A stretch of DNA of 64,000 nt from Demequina subtropica (GTDB lineage: Bacteria; Actinomycetota; Actinomycetes; Actinomycetales; Demequinaceae): the NCBI RefSeq assembly GCF_000971235.1, contig NZ_BBMB01000012.1, forward strand, positions 152,138 to 216,137, written 5' to 3'. Positions within the stretch are counted from its first letter, which is position 1; every line of letters begins with the position of its first letter. This document shows, one piece after another, positions 8,069 through 17,654 of the stretch. The notes below the pieces were generated by a model that saw only the letters and a program-made list of their open reading frames with translations, searched no databases and had not been told where the DNA came from. The translations under genes and the position numbers were made by a program.

Positions 8069-9424
8069 ATGGAGCTCGACGCTCACGCTGGCACCGACGA
8101 CTTCGACAACTTCGCGACCCCATGGTTCCGGCTCCCCGACGCAGCCATGACGCCGGACACGGCGTATCAGATCGTCCACGACGAGGCGATGCTCGACGGG
8201 AACGCGCGCCTCAACCTCGCGACGTTCGTCGGCACCTGGATGGATGAGCACGCGAACAGGCTCTACGCCGAGACGGTCGACAAGAACATGATCGACAAGG
8301 ACGAGTACCCGAAGACCGCGGAGATCGAGACGCGGTGCTGGCGGATCCTCGCGGACCTGTGGCACGCGCCGGACCCCGCGCACGCCATCGGCACCTCGAC
8401 CATCGGCTCGTCCGAGGCCGCGATGCTCGCAGGCCTCGCCCTCATGCGCCGCTGGCGCGCGCGACGCCGCGACGCGGGCCTGCCGGCCGACCGGCCGAAC
8501 CTGGTGATGAGCTCCGCCGTGCAGGTGTGCTGGGAGAAGTTCTGCAACTACTGGGACATCGAGATGCGGCTCGTGCCCGTGTCGCTCGAGCACCCCACGC
8601 TCGACGGCGCGGACATCGACCGTTGGGTCGACGAGCGCACGATCGGCGTGGTGGCGATCCTCGGGGTCACCTACACCGGGGTGTACGAGCCGGTCGCGCG
8701 CATCGCCGCCGCGCTCGACGACCTGCAGGCCCGCACGGGGCTCGACGTGCCCATCCACGTGGACGGCGCCTCGGGCGCGATGGTGGCGCCGTTCCTGCAG
8801 CCCGACCTGGTGTGGGACTTCCGGCTCGACCGGGTGGTGTCGATCAACACGTCGGGCCACAAGTACGGCCTCGTCTACCCGGGCCTCGGGTGGGCGGTCT
8901 GGCGGTCCCAGGAGCACCTCCCCGAGGACATGATCTTCCGTGTCTCCTACCTGGGCGGCGACATGCCGACGCTCGCCCTCAACTTCTCGCGGCCGGGCGC
9001 GCAGGTGCTGCTGCAGTACTACCTGTTCCTTCGGCTCGGGCGGGAGGGCTACACCGCGGTGCACTCCCATACGCGCGCCGTCGCGATGCAGGTGGCGCGG
9101 GAGATCGGTGACATGGGGCCGTTCGCGCTCGTGAGCGACGCAAGCGACATCCCCGTCTTCGCGTACCGCCTCAAGGAGGGCTACACCGACAACTGGACGC
9201 TGTACCACCTGTCGGACCGGCTGCGCGCGAGAGGCTGGCAGGTGCCGTCGTACCCGATGCCCGAGGATCTCCAGGACGTGACCGTCCAGCGCCTGGTCAT
9301 CCGGCGCGGGCGGCGCGCCCTGAGCCGCGACTTCCTCGAGGACATGCGCGCGTGCGTCGAGTACCTCGACAGCCTCTCCGGGCCCATCCCGGTCGAGCGC
9401 CCGGGCACGGCCTTCCACCACTAG
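8069..9424 (+). CDS. gadB: Glutamate decarboxylase (PLP-dependent)
   Basis: 451 residues, normal length for bacterial Gad. It removes the alpha-carboxyl of glutamate to give GABA, consuming a proton, and serves acid resistance or GABA metabolism. Visible are the N-terminal ARLNLATFVGTWM, GSSEAAMLAG for PLP phosphate binding, the aspartate in VDGASGAMVAPF, and the Schiff-base lysine in INTSGHKYGLVYPG (about K265). The start ATG follows GAGGAGGAC. No glutamate/GABA antiporter gene lies next to it. The stop codon overlaps, tail to tail within CTAG (9421-9424), the stop of the convergent membrane-protein gene. Confidence 0.95.
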   Translation: MELDAHAGTDDFDNFATPWFRLPDAAMTPDTAYQIVHDEAMLDGNARLNLATFVGTWMDEHANRLYAETVDKNMIDKDEYPKTAEIETRCWRILADLWHAPDPAHAIGTSTIGSSEAAMLAGLALMRRWRARRRDAGLPADRPNLVMSSAVQVCWEKFCNYWDIEMRLVPVSLEHPTLDGADIDRWVDERTIGVVAILGVTYTGVYEPVARIAAALDDLQARTGLDVPIHVDGASGAMVAPFLQPDLVWDFRLDRVVSINTSGHKYGLVYPGLGWAVWRSQEHLPEDMIFRVSYLGGDMPTLALNFSRPGAQVLLQYYLFLRLGREGYTAVHSHTRAVAMQVAREIGDMGPFALVSDASDIPVFAYRLKEGYTDNWTLYHLSDRLRARGWQVPSYPMPEDLQDVTVQRLVIRRGRRALSRDFLEDMRACVEYLDSLSGPIPVERPGTAFHH

Positions 9425-10083
9425 CGGGACGATGCGGGCACCGTCGCCGCGGGTCTCACGAGGACCGCGGCGGCGAGGAAGCACAGCGCCCCGAGGAAGG
9501 TGCCCAGGTTCGCCCAGAACAGGCTGACGAACGTCGACGTCTCCGGCATCACGTACGCACCGGCGGCCGAGGCGCCGAACGCGACCGAGCCGAGCATCGT
9601 GAGCCACGCCGCCTCGGGCGTGCGTGCGTCGAGCCGCCACAGCTCGTGACGCCTGCGCACCGCGGCCAGCGCGAGCGCGCCCGAGACCAGGAACGCGACC
9701 GACCCCCACGCGTCGGAGCGCCACCCGGCACCGACCGCATCGGGAGTCCGCACGGCCGCCACGAGCGCGGCGAGCGTGCTCACGTTGAAGAGCACCGTGC
9801 CGAAGGACTGCACCGCCGCCGACCACCAGTCGTACGCATCGGCGCGCGCGGTGCCGGCCCGGGGCGGGCGGCGCCCGCTCAGCAGCAGCTGGATCGCGCC
9901 CGCGCCAGTGAAGCACAGCGAGCCGACGAAGAAGGTTGCGCTTGTCGCCACCGCGCCGACGGCGTCGGCGTACCACGGGAGCGCGCCGAGCGCGAAGAGC
10001 AACGACCCCACGGCGAAGCCCCACGCCTCTGCCCGGAGGCGGATGTACCTGCGATGAGAGGCGCCTTCGCGGTCTGCCGACAT
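9421..10083 (-). CDS. YrhK-domain-like membrane protein
   Basis: 220 residues with about six hydrophobic helices in three pairs. The segment LRAEAWGFAVGSLLFALGALPW followed by ATFFVGSLCFTGAGAIQLLL resembles the YrhK domain, and a second, weaker copy (GSVAFLVSGALALAAVRR and later segments) follows. Function is unknown. ATG 10083 is chosen because TAGCGT lies 7 bases upstream on the minus strand; the spacer AGGAGGC also contains a GGAGG, so it may be initiated either way. Its stop overlaps the gadB stop. Confidence 0.65.
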   Translation of the reverse strand: MSADREGASHRRYIRLRAEAWGFAVGSLLFALGALPWYADAVGAVATSATFFVGSLCFTGAGAIQLLLSGRRPPRAGTARADAYDWWSAAVQSFGTVLFNVSTLAALVAAVRTPDAVGAGWRSDAWGSVAFLVSGALALAAVRRRHELWRLDARTPEAAWLTMLGSVAFGASAAGAYVMPETSTFVSLFWANLGTFLGALCFLAAAVLVRPAATVPASSR

Positions 10084-10113
10084 GCCTCCTACGCTACGGC
10101 CGTCCGACTGCGG

Positions 10114-10145
10114 CCGCATCGTCCTGGTGAGGCCCGACGATGCGG
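10114..10145. terminator. Hairpin made of two inverted GCATCGTC copies
   Basis: CCGCATCGTC (10114-10123) pairs with GACGATGCGG (10136-10145), giving a 10-bp stem and a 12-base loop in the gap before the membrane-protein gene. Both arms are copies of the octamer that is over-represented throughout the window. Confidence 0.5.
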
Positions 10146-10178
10146 CGGCCCCGGCCTCCCCGAGGGAGCCCGGGGCCG
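10146..10178 (-). terminator. GC-rich hairpin after the MetE-like gene
   Basis: CGGCCCCGG (10146-10154) pairs with CCGGGGCCG (10170-10178), 12 bases after the stop of the minus-strand MetE-like gene. No T-tract, as is common for high-GC actinobacterial terminators. Confidence 0.6.
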
Positions 10179-10189
10179 TCCTCATCGGC

Positions 10190-11407
10190 TCAGCCGTTGA
10201 GCAGCGCGGCGGCGCGGCGTGCGCCCTCGCCCAGCGACTCCAGCTTCGCCCACGCGATCTGCGGGTGGATGCGGCCGCCGAGGCCGCAGTCGGTCGAGGC
10301 GACGACGTTCTCGGGGCCCACGATCTCGGCGAAGCGCACGATGCGGTCGGCGACCAGGTCGGGGTGCTCGACCACGTTGGTGGCGTGGCTCACGACGCCC
10401 GGGAGAAGCTTGGTGCCCTCGGGCAGCTCGACATCGCGCCACACCTTCCACTCGTGCTCGTGACGCACGTTGCCCGCCTCGAACGAGATCTCGGCGGCGT
10501 CGATCTGCGCGACCAGGTCGACGATGTGACGCAGCTCGAGGTCCGTGGTGTGCGGGCCGTGCCACGAGCCCCAGCACAGGTGGATCCGGACCTGCTCGCG
10601 GGGCAGGCCCGCGATGGCGTGGTTGATCGCGTCGATGCGGGTCTGGAGGAACGCGCGGTAGTCGGCGACCGACGGCTCGGGGTTGATCTGGTCCCAGCTC
10701 TCGGCGAGCGAGGGGTCGTCGAGCTGGACCGTGAGGCCTGCGTCGACGATCGCCTTGTACTCCTCCCGCAGCACGTCGGCCCACGCCCAGATGTGCTCCT
10801 CCTCGCTCGCGAAGTAGGAGTTCCCGATCCGGGCGGCGGAGCCCGGCGCCAGCGACGTGAGGAAGCCGGTCGAGAGACCCGCGGCGTCGAGGCCGCCGCG
10901 CAGGTGCGCGATGTCCGAGGCGATGGCGTCCTGGCCGCGGTACGACAGGGGGCCCACGGCCTCGGGCCAGAACGGCGGCTCGCCGAAGAGCACGCCGGAG
11001 GTCGGATCGAAGTACGCCTCGGCGAAAGCGACCCAGTCGCGACGATCGGTCATCGAGGTGAGCTGGATGTTGCCGGGGGTCGACCGGACGGGCGCGGGCG
11101 GCGGCGTGTCCTTCGACGGCAGCGCGAGGCCGGCGGTGCGCTGGAACGAGTACGACCACCAGGCGCCGAAGTCGTGCGCGGCGGTCATCGCCTTGCCGTA
11201 CTCGCCGTCGCCGACGATGGTGATGCCGGCGTCGACCTGCTTCTTCACGAGCGCGGCGACCGCCTCGGCGGCGAGCTCCTTGTACTCGTCCGTCTGGACG
11301 AGGGTGAAGCCGTCCTCGGCGATCTCGAGCGCCTTGGTCGCCTCGACGAGCTCGGGAGAGCGCGGCAGCGAGCCGGAGGTGGTGGTCTGGATGGTCAGCT
11401 CGGGCAT
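10190..11407 (-). CDS. Cobalamin-independent methionine synthase (MetE C-terminal domain) family protein
   Basis: 405 residues covering only the catalytic half of MetE. The N-terminal half of the about 750-residue enzyme is absent, as in archaeal MetE-like and many actinobacterial paralogues. Zinc-ligand candidates are the His and Cys of RIHLCWGSW and the Cys of VVASTDCGLGGRI. It begins TTSGSLPRSPELVEATKA, like other short members. It probably transfers a methyl group to a thiol (homocysteine or another acceptor), but the methyl donor is uncertain because the folate-binding N-terminal half is missing. ATG 11407 follows AGAGGAG. Confidence 0.8.
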   Translation of the reverse strand: MPELTIQTTTSGSLPRSPELVEATKALEIAEDGFTLVQTDEYKELAAEAVAALVKKQVDAGITIVGDGEYGKAMTAAHDFGAWWSYSFQRTAGLALPSKDTPPPAPVRSTPGNIQLTSMTDRRDWVAFAEAYFDPTSGVLFGEPPFWPEAVGPLSYRGQDAIASDIAHLRGGLDAAGLSTGFLTSLAPGSAARIGNSYFASEEEHIWAWADVLREEYKAIVDAGLTVQLDDPSLAESWDQINPEPSVADYRAFLQTRIDAINHAIAGLPREQVRIHLCWGSWHGPHTTDLELRHIVDLVAQIDAAEISFEAGNVRHEHEWKVWRDVELPEGTKLLPGVVSHATNVVEHPDLVADRIVRFAEIVGPENVVASTDCGLGGRIHPQIAWAKLESLGEGARRAAALLNG

Positions 11408-11709
11408 CGGGGCTCCTCTGGTCGCGGGCGCATCACCCGCACGGTTGCAGGGACAGCCCGCCGGCAATGCCCGCCAGGCGGCGGATCCGAGGCCTCGTTT
11501 GATGCGCGGCGGTGTGGCGACAGTCTGCCCGGACGATGCCGGTCACGGCAAACCGAGCCGGTCCGAGCCTCCCAGCGCGCCGCGTGAGATATCGCACACC
11601 ATGCCGAAAGACGTGCCGGCAAATGCCTACACTTCTGGATCTGGCCGCCGATGGTGGTCACTAGCAACCGCGCCCGCGCCCCGGGCCGGGGCATCTCGAG
11701 GAGGACCGG
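11408..11709. other. Intergenic region between two divergent genes
   Basis: About 300 bases holding the leader of the MetE-like gene (minus) and the promoter of the gene at 11710 (plus). It contains one GACGATGC copy (11532-11539). TACACT near 11628 is a -10 candidate for the plus gene. A minus-strand piece (GCAACC...GGGTGATG near 11437-11460) recalls the 3' end of SAM riboswitches, but no full core was found. Confidence 0.35.
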
Positions 11710-12543
11710 GTGGACTCGCAGGATCTGGGCAGCATGCCGGCTGTGGCAGTGGACCGTGACCGCGTGGTGAGCGCGGCTCAGCAGACGATCGGCGACCACG
11801 CGTGCGCCACATGCGACTCCGGTCGCGTCTGCGACACGATGTTCTTCGCGGCCGCCGTGGTCGAGCTCGACCACGAGCTCCGCGAGGTCATCGCCGTGCG
11901 CGACGGCGACGAGGCCCTGCAGCGCGCGGTGGACCGTGGCCGGCACGAGGCGGTCGCGCAGTCGCTCGCCGTGCTCGGCCGCACCGAGGGCCAGTACCGC
12001 ACCGAGGCGGACGGCGACACCTCGCACCTCTCGTTCGCCCTCGCGGAGGCCCTGCGCAGCACCGCGCTCGTCATCCGCTCCGAGGTGCACAACCCGACCT
12101 CGCGCACCGCGCTCGAGATCATGGCGCGCGCAGACGAGGCCTACGAGCTTGCCGAGTACGTCCGCGACGTGTCGACGCGCTACCGCGACACCAAGTCCGA
12201 CGTCGCGGAGGCGCTCTCGAGCGTCGCCGGCGACATCGAGAAGGGCACCGAGGGCGTCAACCGCCTGCAGCGCGCCTCCGACATCTCCACGCCGGTGGAC
12301 GAGCTCTCCTCGCTCGCCCGCGACGCCGATCCCGACGTCCGGTGGTGGGTCGCCCAGAACCCGTCGACGGCCGCCGAGGACCTCGCCAGCGCCGCCATGA
12401 CCGAGCGTCACCCGCTGGTGCTGACCGCCCTCATCAGGAACCCCCGCCTCCCTGAGGACCGGGTGCGCCTCTTCACCGAGCACCCCCACCACGATGTGGC
12501 GATCGCGGCCCGCCGACGCATCGCCGAGTCGTCCGGTCGCTGA
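11710..12543 (+). CDS. Unknown protein with N-terminal Cys cluster and C-terminal leucine-rich-variant-type repeats
   Basis: 277 residues, no clear family. Residues about 30-41 hold three cysteines (HACATCDSGRVCD) that could bind metal. The middle (45-190) is helical and charged. The C-terminus (about 200-270) has short repeats of LARDADPDVRWWVAQNP type (VRWWVAQNPST, VLTALIRNPRL, VAIAARRRI) like leucine-rich-variant or HEAT solenoid repeats. LRV proteins such as the nitrogenase-associated one carry an N-terminal Fe-S cluster, so the Cys-plus-LRV layout is notable, though the match is by eye. GTG 11710 follows GAGGAGGACCG. Confidence 0.6.
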   Translation: MDSQDLGSMPAVAVDRDRVVSAAQQTIGDHACATCDSGRVCDTMFFAAAVVELDHELREVIAVRDGDEALQRAVDRGRHEAVAQSLAVLGRTEGQYRTEADGDTSHLSFALAEALRSTALVIRSEVHNPTSRTALEIMARADEAYELAEYVRDVSTRYRDTKSDVAEALSSVAGDIEKGTEGVNRLQRASDISTPVDELSSLARDADPDVRWWVAQNPSTAAEDLASAAMTERHPLVLTALIRNPRLPEDRVRLFTEHPHHDVAIAARRRIAESSGR

Positions 12544-12560
12544 CCCGCGTCCGACGCACA

Positions 12561-12597
12561 CGAGGCCCCGCCGCCCCACCCGGGCTGTGGGGCCTCG
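12561..12597 (+). terminator. Rho-independent-type hairpin
   Basis: CGAGGCCCC (12561-12569) pairs with GGGGCCTCG (12589-12597), 18 bases after the stop of the preceding gene, followed by ctccttctcc rather than a T-run. Confidence 0.7.
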
Positions 12598-12723
12598 CTC
12601 CTTCTCCCGACTGTTGCGCACCGCGAAGCGTGCGAGCACGAATCCTGCATCAGCGCGCTCATTACTCACGATTCCGTCATGGAATCGGCGTATTCGCGCC
12701 CGCTTCCGACGCGCGCGGCCCCC

Positions 12724-12735
12724 TATCCTGACCAG
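12724..12735 (+). promoter_or_regulatory. Leaderless promoter -10 (TATCCT-N6-GTG)
   Basis: TATCCT at 12724-12729, spacer gaccag, GTG at 12736. This places the start of the PLP decarboxylase at 12736 rather than at the upstream ATG 12679, which lies before the promoter. Confidence 0.65.
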
Positions 12736-14130
12736 GTGATCCCCGTCCCCAGGATGAGCAGCGCCTCGCGCATGCATGCCGTGTCCCCCGAGAGCCACGC
12801 GATCGTCGACCATGTGCTCGAGTACACGCGCCGACGCGCGCTGTGGGAGGACATCCCTCTCGACACTCCCGCGAGCCCCGAGGAGCTCGCGCGCATCGCG
12901 CCCATGTCGATCACGCCTCAGGGCATCGGTGCGGAGAGCGCCCTCGCGCTGTTCGGCGACGTGCTCGCCCCGACCTGCCTGTCGACGGACCACCCCGGCT
13001 ACCTCGCGTTCATCCCCTCCGCACCGAGCAAGGCGGCGACGGCCTTCGACCTCGTGGTGTCCGCATCGTCCATCTACGGCGGCTCGTGGCTCGAGGGCGC
13101 GGGTGCCGTGCATGCGGAGAACGAGGTGCTGACGTGGCTCGCCTCGGAGTTCGGGCTCCCGGGCACCGCGTGCGGGGTGTTCGTCCAGGGCGGCACCATC
13201 GGCAACCTCTCGGCCCTGGTCGCCGCGCGCGACGAGGCGCGGCGCCGCCTCGCCGCCCAGGGGCGCCCGCAGCCCGCCCGTTGGGCCGTGGTGGCCAGCG
13301 TCGAGTCGCACTCCTCGATCGCGTCCGCGGCATCCGTCATGGACATCGACATCGTCGACATCCACCCCGACTCCGACGGCCGCCTCCACGGACACTCCGT
13401 CGAGGACGCGCTCGCGGCCCACGGCGACGCGGTGCTCGCGGTGGTCGCGACGGCCGGGACCACGAACTTCGGGATCATCGACGACCTCGCGGGCATCGCG
13501 GAGGTGACGCGCCGCCACGGCGTGTGGCTCCATGTGGACGGTGCCTACGGGCTTGCAGGAGCGCTCGTTCCCCACATGCGCCCCGCCTATGCGGGGATCG
13601 AGCACGCCGACTCGTTGGTGGTCGACCCGCACAAGTGGCTGTTCGCGCCGTTCGACGCGTGCGCGCTCATCTACCGGGAGCCCACCGCCGCGCTGCGCGC
13701 GCACACCCAGCACGCGGAGTACCTCGACACGCTGACCGCATCGGCGGCGCCCAACCCCTCCGACCTCGCGGTGCAGCTCACGCGCCGCGCACGGGGCCTG
13801 CCGCTGTGGTTCTCGCTCGCGACCTACGGCACCGACGAGTACCGCGCGGCGATCGCGCACGGCATCGACCTCGCCCACCGCCTCGCGGCGGAGATCGAGC
13901 GACGCCCCGGTCTCTCCCTGGTCCGCCGCCCCCAGCTGTCGGTGGTCGTCTTCCGCCGCGAGGGATGGACCCAGGCCGACTACGACGCGTGGTGCGACAG
14001 GCTGCTGGCCTCCCAGACGGCGTTCGTGGTGCCCAGCTCGCATGAAGGCGAGCCCGTGCTGCGCCTCGCGATCATCAACCCGCTCACCACGTTCGAGCTG
14101 CTGTGCGAGGTGCTCGACACGCTGGCCTGA
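12736..14130 (+). CDS. Group II PLP-dependent amino-acid decarboxylase (aromatic amino acid/aspartate type)
   Basis: 464 residues, about the size of DOPA/aromatic-L-amino-acid decarboxylases. Motifs: TDHPGYLAFIPSAPS near the N-terminus, FVQGGTIGNLSALVAARD for PLP phosphate, SHSSIASAASVM, HVDGAYGLAG with the Asp that contacts the PLP ring nitrogen, and VVDPHKWLFAPFDACAL with the Schiff-base lysine (about K300). Substrate cannot be read from the sequence: aromatic amino acids, 2,4-diaminobutyrate and aspartate decarboxylases all share these motifs. It is distinct from the glutamate decarboxylase at 8069 and is not a recent duplicate of it. Confidence 0.88.
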   Translation: MIPVPRMSSASRMHAVSPESHAIVDHVLEYTRRRALWEDIPLDTPASPEELARIAPMSITPQGIGAESALALFGDVLAPTCLSTDHPGYLAFIPSAPSKAATAFDLVVSASSIYGGSWLEGAGAVHAENEVLTWLASEFGLPGTACGVFVQGGTIGNLSALVAARDEARRRLAAQGRPQPARWAVVASVESHSSIASAASVMDIDIVDIHPDSDGRLHGHSVEDALAAHGDAVLAVVATAGTTNFGIIDDLAGIAEVTRRHGVWLHVDGAYGLAGALVPHMRPAYAGIEHADSLVVDPHKWLFAPFDACALIYREPTAALRAHTQHAEYLDTLTASAAPNPSDLAVQLTRRARGLPLWFSLATYGTDEYRAAIAHGIDLAHRLAAEIERRPGLSLVRRPQLSVVVFRREGWTQADYDAWCDRLLASQTAFVVPSSHEGEPVLRLAIINPLTTFELLCEVLDTLA

Positions 14131-14136
14131 ACCCGG

Positions 14137-14367
14137 TCAGGCGGGACCGCCCGGCTCCGACGCCCCGTCCCGGGACGGACGCGCGACGCGGGGCACCCGA
14201 CGCAGCGCGACGATGGCGACCACCCCCGCGACCATGAGCGCGATCCCGCCGAGGATGATGCCTGCCGCCGCGCCGCCGTCGATGCTCACGCGCGGGGAGA
14301 ACGTGCCGACGATGGCGAAGCCCTCCTTGGCCTCGACCTGCGAACCGGACCCGCGGAAGCTCGACAT
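14137..14367 (-). CDS. Small single-pass membrane protein
   Basis: 76 residues: MSSFRGSGSQ, a short polar N-terminus, one hydrophobic helix (AAAGIILGGIALMVAGVVAIVAL, about 35-57) and a basic tail (RRVPRVARPSRDG). No family recognised. ATG 14367 is set by TAGCGT at 14375-14380 (minus), 7 bases upstream, with no Shine-Dalgarno. It is convergent with the PLP decarboxylase, 6 bases away. Confidence 0.55.
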   Translation of the reverse strand: MSSFRGSGSQVEAKEGFAIVGTFSPRVSIDGGAAAGIILGGIALMVAGVVAIVALRRVPRVARPSRDGASEPGGPA

Positions 14368-14462
14368 GCCAGCCACGCTACCCGCCTCCGCGTGGCGGCG
14401 CCGGGTCATGCACCGTCGCGCGGGTCGTGGAACCTCCGCCGGAGAGGCACCGAGGGCGCGCG

Positions 14463-14490
14463 ACGGCCCCCGGGTTCACCCGGGGGCCGT
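14463..14490 (-). terminator. Strong hairpin after pntB
   Basis: ACGGCCCCCGGG (14463-14474) pairs with CCCGGGGGCCGT (14479-14490) around a 4-base TTCA loop: a 12-bp perfect stem about 20 bases past the pntB stop. Confidence 0.75.
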
Positions 14491-14508
14491 CACGGCGAGG
14501 GGCCGCCC

Positions 14509-15915
14509 TCAGGCGGAGGCGCCCTCGCTCACGCGCAGCGCGGTGAGGATCTCCTCGACCTGGGCCTTGGCGTCGCCGAACAGCATCGCCGAGTTCTCGC
14601 GGAAGAACAGCGGGTTCTGGACGCCCGCGTAGCCGGTGGCCATCGAGCGCTTGAACACGATGCACTGCTTCGCGTTCCACACCTCGAGCACCGGCATCCC
14701 GGCGAGCGGGGAGCCCGGGTCCTCCATGGCGGACGGGTTGACCACGTCGTTCGCGCCGATGACGAGAACGACGTCCGTGTCCGCGAAGTCGTCGTTGATC
14801 TCGTCCATCTCGAGCACGATGTCGTACGGCACCTTGGCCTCCGCGAGGAGCACGTTCATGTGCCCGGGAAGGCGGCCCGCAACGGGATGGACGCCGAAGC
14901 GGACGTCGACGCCCTGGTGGCGCAGCATCGCGACCATGTCCGCGACCGGGTACTGGGCCTTCGCGACCGCCATGCCGTAGCCGGGCACGATGATGACGCG
15001 GCTTGCCGCCTCGAGCATCGCAGCGACCTCGGGCGCCTTGACCTCGCGGTGCTCCCCCTGCTCCCCCGCGGCCGCCGACGTTCCGCCCTCGGCGCCGAAG
15101 CCACCCAGGATCACGGAGATGAACGAGCGGTTCATCGCCTTGCACATGAGGTAGGACAGGATCGCACCGGACGAGCCGACCAACGCGCCGGTCACGATGA
15201 GCAGGTCGTTGCTCAGCATGAGGCCGGCCGCGGCGGCGGCCCAGCCCGAGTACGAGTTGAGCATCGACACGACCACGGGCATGTCGCCGCCGCCGATCGC
15301 GGCGACCAGGTGGAAGCCCAGCGCGAGCGCGATCACGGTCATGATCACGAGCGGCACGACGCTGCCGGTCGCGATGTACACGCCCAGGAGGATCGCGCTC
15401 GCCACGATCGCTCCGAGGTTGAGCCAGTTCCGGCCCGGGAGCGTGAGCGGGCGCGACTTCATCTTCGCGGACAGCTTGAGGTACGCCACGATCGACCCGG
15501 TGAAGGTCACCGCGCCGATGAGGACGCCGAGGAAGACCTCGACCTGGTGGACCGCGTCGGACTCCTCGGTGAGGTGCGAGTTGAAGCCCACGAGCACGGC
15601 CGCGAGGCCGACGAAGCTGTGGAGCATCGCGATGAGCTCGGGCATCTGCGTCATCTCGACGGTGCGGGCGCGCCACACGCCCACGCCGGCGCCGATCGCG
15701 AAGACCATCGCGATGAGCAGCGCAGTCGTCAACGCCGACCGCTCGGAGCTGTCGAGCGCGAGCACCACCGTCGCGGCGAGGGCGAGCACCATGCCGACCA
15801 TGCCGAGGATGTTGCCGCGGCGCGCGGTCTCCTGCTGGGAGAGCCCCGCGAGCGAGAGGATGAAGAGCACGGCCGCGACCACGTAGGTCGCCTGAGCGAG
15901 GGAGACGAGGGTCAT
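14509..15915 (-). CDS. pntB: NAD(P) transhydrogenase beta subunit
   Basis: 468 residues, normal PntB size. Integral part of the proton-pumping transhydrogenase that moves hydride from NADH to NADP+ at the cytoplasmic membrane. The first about 260 residues hold nine or so hydrophobic helices, starting [25 protein letters not shown]. The C-terminal NADP-binding domain carries [46 protein letters not shown] and the final [19 protein letters not shown] 15915 overlaps the pntA stop (ATGA, 15912-15915), implying translational coupling. Confidence 0.96.
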   Translation of the reverse strand: MTLVSLAQATYVVAAVLFILSLAGLSQQETARRGNILGMVGMVLALAATVVLALDSSERSALTTALLIAMVFAIGAGVGVWRARTVEMTQMPELIAMLHSFVGLAAVLVGFNSHLTEESDAVHQVEVFLGVLIGAVTFTGSIVAYLKLSAKMKSRPLTLPGRNWLNLGAIVASAILLGVYIATGSVVPLVIMTVIALALGFHLVAAIGGGDMPVVVSMLNSYSGWAAAAAGLMLSNDLLIVTGALVGSSGAILSYLMCKAMNRSFISVILGGFGAEGGTSAAAGEQGEHREVKAPEVAAMLEAASRVIIVPGYGMAVAKAQYPVADMVAMLRHQGVDVRFGVHPVAGRLPGHMNVLLAEAKVPYDIVLEMDEINDDFADTDVVLVIGANDVVNPSAMEDPGSPLAGMPVLEVWNAKQCIVFKRSMATGYAGVQNPLFFRENSAMLFGDAKAQVEEILTALRVSEGASA

Positions 15916-17474
15916 GACGCGTCCTTCCGGAACATGCCGAGCATGCGGTAGGTGACGAGGAATCCACCGAAGATGTTGATGCTGGCCACCGACGCCGCGA
16001 TGAACGCGAAGGTGGCGACCAGCGTGTCCTCGGAGCCGATCTGCAGCAGCGCGCCCACCAGGATGATCCCCGAGATCGCGTTGGTCTGCGCCATGAGCGG
16101 CGTGTGGAGCGAGTGCTTGACGTTCGAGATCACGTAGAAGCCCACGATCACGGCGAGCGCGAAGACCGTGAGGTGCGCGACGGTCGCCGAGTCCGCGAAG
16201 GCGAGCAGGAGCAGCGACGCGAGCGCGCCCGCGCCGTACAGCCAGTTGCGGCGACGCTGCTTCGCGATGGCGGCCTCGGCGTCGAGCCGGGCCTTCTCCG
16301 CGAGCTCCTCGGGGGTCGGGGCCGGCGGGCCGGACGATGCGGGCGCGGCCGAGACGCTGACGGGCGGCGGCGGCCACATGATCTCGCCCCCATGCGTCAC
16401 GGTCATGCCGCGCTGGACGGGATCCTCGAGGTCGAGCACGAGCGTGCCGTCCTTCGCGGGCGTGACCAGCGCCATGAGGTGCACGATGTTCGTGCCGAAC
16501 AGCTGCGACGTGTGCCGGGGCATGCGGCTCGTGAGGTCCGTGTAGCCCACCACGGTCACGCCGTTGTCGGACACGACGACCTCGCCGGGCTGGGTGAGCT
16601 CGCAGTTGCCGCCACCCGAAGCCGCGAGGTCGACGATCACCGAGCCGGGACGCATCCCGGCGACCACGTCGGCGGTGATCGTCGTGGGGGCCGTGCCCCG
16701 CACCAGCGCCGTGGTGATGACCACGTCGGCCTTGGCCGCCTCGGCGGCGTACACGCGCATGGCCGCGGCCTGCTGCTCCTCGGTGAGCGGCTTGGCGTAG
16801 CCGTCCGCGCTGATCTCCTGCTGCGCCTCGGGCGCGTGCACGAACGTGCCGCCCATCGACTCGATCTGCTCGGCGACCTCGGGCCGCACGTCGAAGGCAC
16901 GGACCTGCGCGCCGAGCGAGCTCGCCGCGCCGATCGCGGCGAGCCCCGCGACCCCCGCTCCGATGATGAACACCGTCGCGGGCGTCGTCTTGCCCGCGGC
17001 AGTGACCTGGCCGGTGAACATGCCGCCGTACTGCTCGGCGGCCTCGATCACGGCGCGGTAGCCGGCGACGTTGGAGAGAGTGCTGAGGACGTCGATGGCC
17101 TGCGCGCGCGAGATGCGAGGGACGGCGTCGAGGGCGAGCGCCGTGACGTCACGCGCGTTGAGCGCGTCGAGCAGCGCAGGGTTGGACTGCGGCGCCATCA
17201 TCGACACGAGCGTCGCGCCCTCGGCGAGCGCCGCGACCTGGGGGTCGCCCGGCGCGTTGACGCACGTGACCACGTCCGCGCCCCATGCCTCCCCCGCGGT
17301 GCCGAGCGTCGCGCCGGCCTCCTCGTACTGGCGGTCGAGGAAGGCCGCGTGCGTCCCCGCACCGCGCTCCACCACCACCTCGTAGCCCAGCTTGATCAGC
17401 CCCGCGACGGAGGCCGGGCTCGCGGCCACCAGCCTCTCGCCCGGACGCGTCTCCATGGGAACGCCGATGCGCAT
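15912..17474 (-). CDS. pntA: NAD(P) transhydrogenase alpha subunit (single-chain, E. coli type)
   Basis: 520 residues: NAD(H)-binding domain (1-370) of the alanine-dehydrogenase/PntA fold, with [20 protein letters not shown], the [27 protein letters not shown] region and dinucleotide fold [14 protein letters not shown] (about 170). A Pro-rich linker ([20 protein letters not shown]) follows, then four hydrophobic helices at the C-terminus. Many actinobacteria split this protein into PntAA and PntAB; here it is whole. The start follows AAGGATG. A -10-like TAGAGT (minus, 17604-17599) lies about 125 bases upstream. It forms a two-gene operon with pntB. Confidence 0.95.
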   Translation of the reverse strand: MRIGVPMETRPGERLVAASPASVAGLIKLGYEVVVERGAGTHAAFLDRQYEEAGATLGTAGEAWGADVVTCVNAPGDPQVAALAEGATLVSMMAPQSNPALLDALNARDVTALALDAVPRISRAQAIDVLSTLSNVAGYRAVIEAAEQYGGMFTGQVTAAGKTTPATVFIIGAGVAGLAAIGAASSLGAQVRAFDVRPEVAEQIESMGGTFVHAPEAQQEISADGYAKPLTEEQQAAAMRVYAAEAAKADVVITTALVRGTAPTTITADVVAGMRPGSVIVDLAASGGGNCELTQPGEVVVSDNGVTVVGYTDLTSRMPRHTSQLFGTNIVHLMALVTPAKDGTLVLDLEDPVQRGMTVTHGGEIMWPPPPVSVSAAPASSGPPAPTPEELAEKARLDAEAAIAKQRRRNWLYGAGALASLLLLAFADSATVAHLTVFALAVIVGFYVISNVKHSLHTPLMAQTNAISGIILVGALLQIGSEDTLVATFAFIAASVASINIFGGFLVTYRMLGMFRKDAS

Positions 17475-17654
17475 CGTTCATCCTTGTCCGCCGCAGCGCC
17501 ACCCGGGACGGGGACGCGGCAGGCTTGTCGGTCGGCGGCGCGCGGACCGCCCCGGAGGGACGGCGACCGCGATCCGGGATCGTGTTCACCCGCCTCGCAC
17601 TCTAGCGGCGCGGACCCGGGACCTTCCTGGTGCGAAAGGCCCGGTACCGTCGCC

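Noticed and set aside
11408..11520. SAM- or cobalamin-type riboswitch before the MetE-like gene
   Set aside because: A GCAACC...GGGTGATG piece on the minus strand is vaguely SAM-like, but the 5' core and pairing helices were not found. A covariance-model search would decide.
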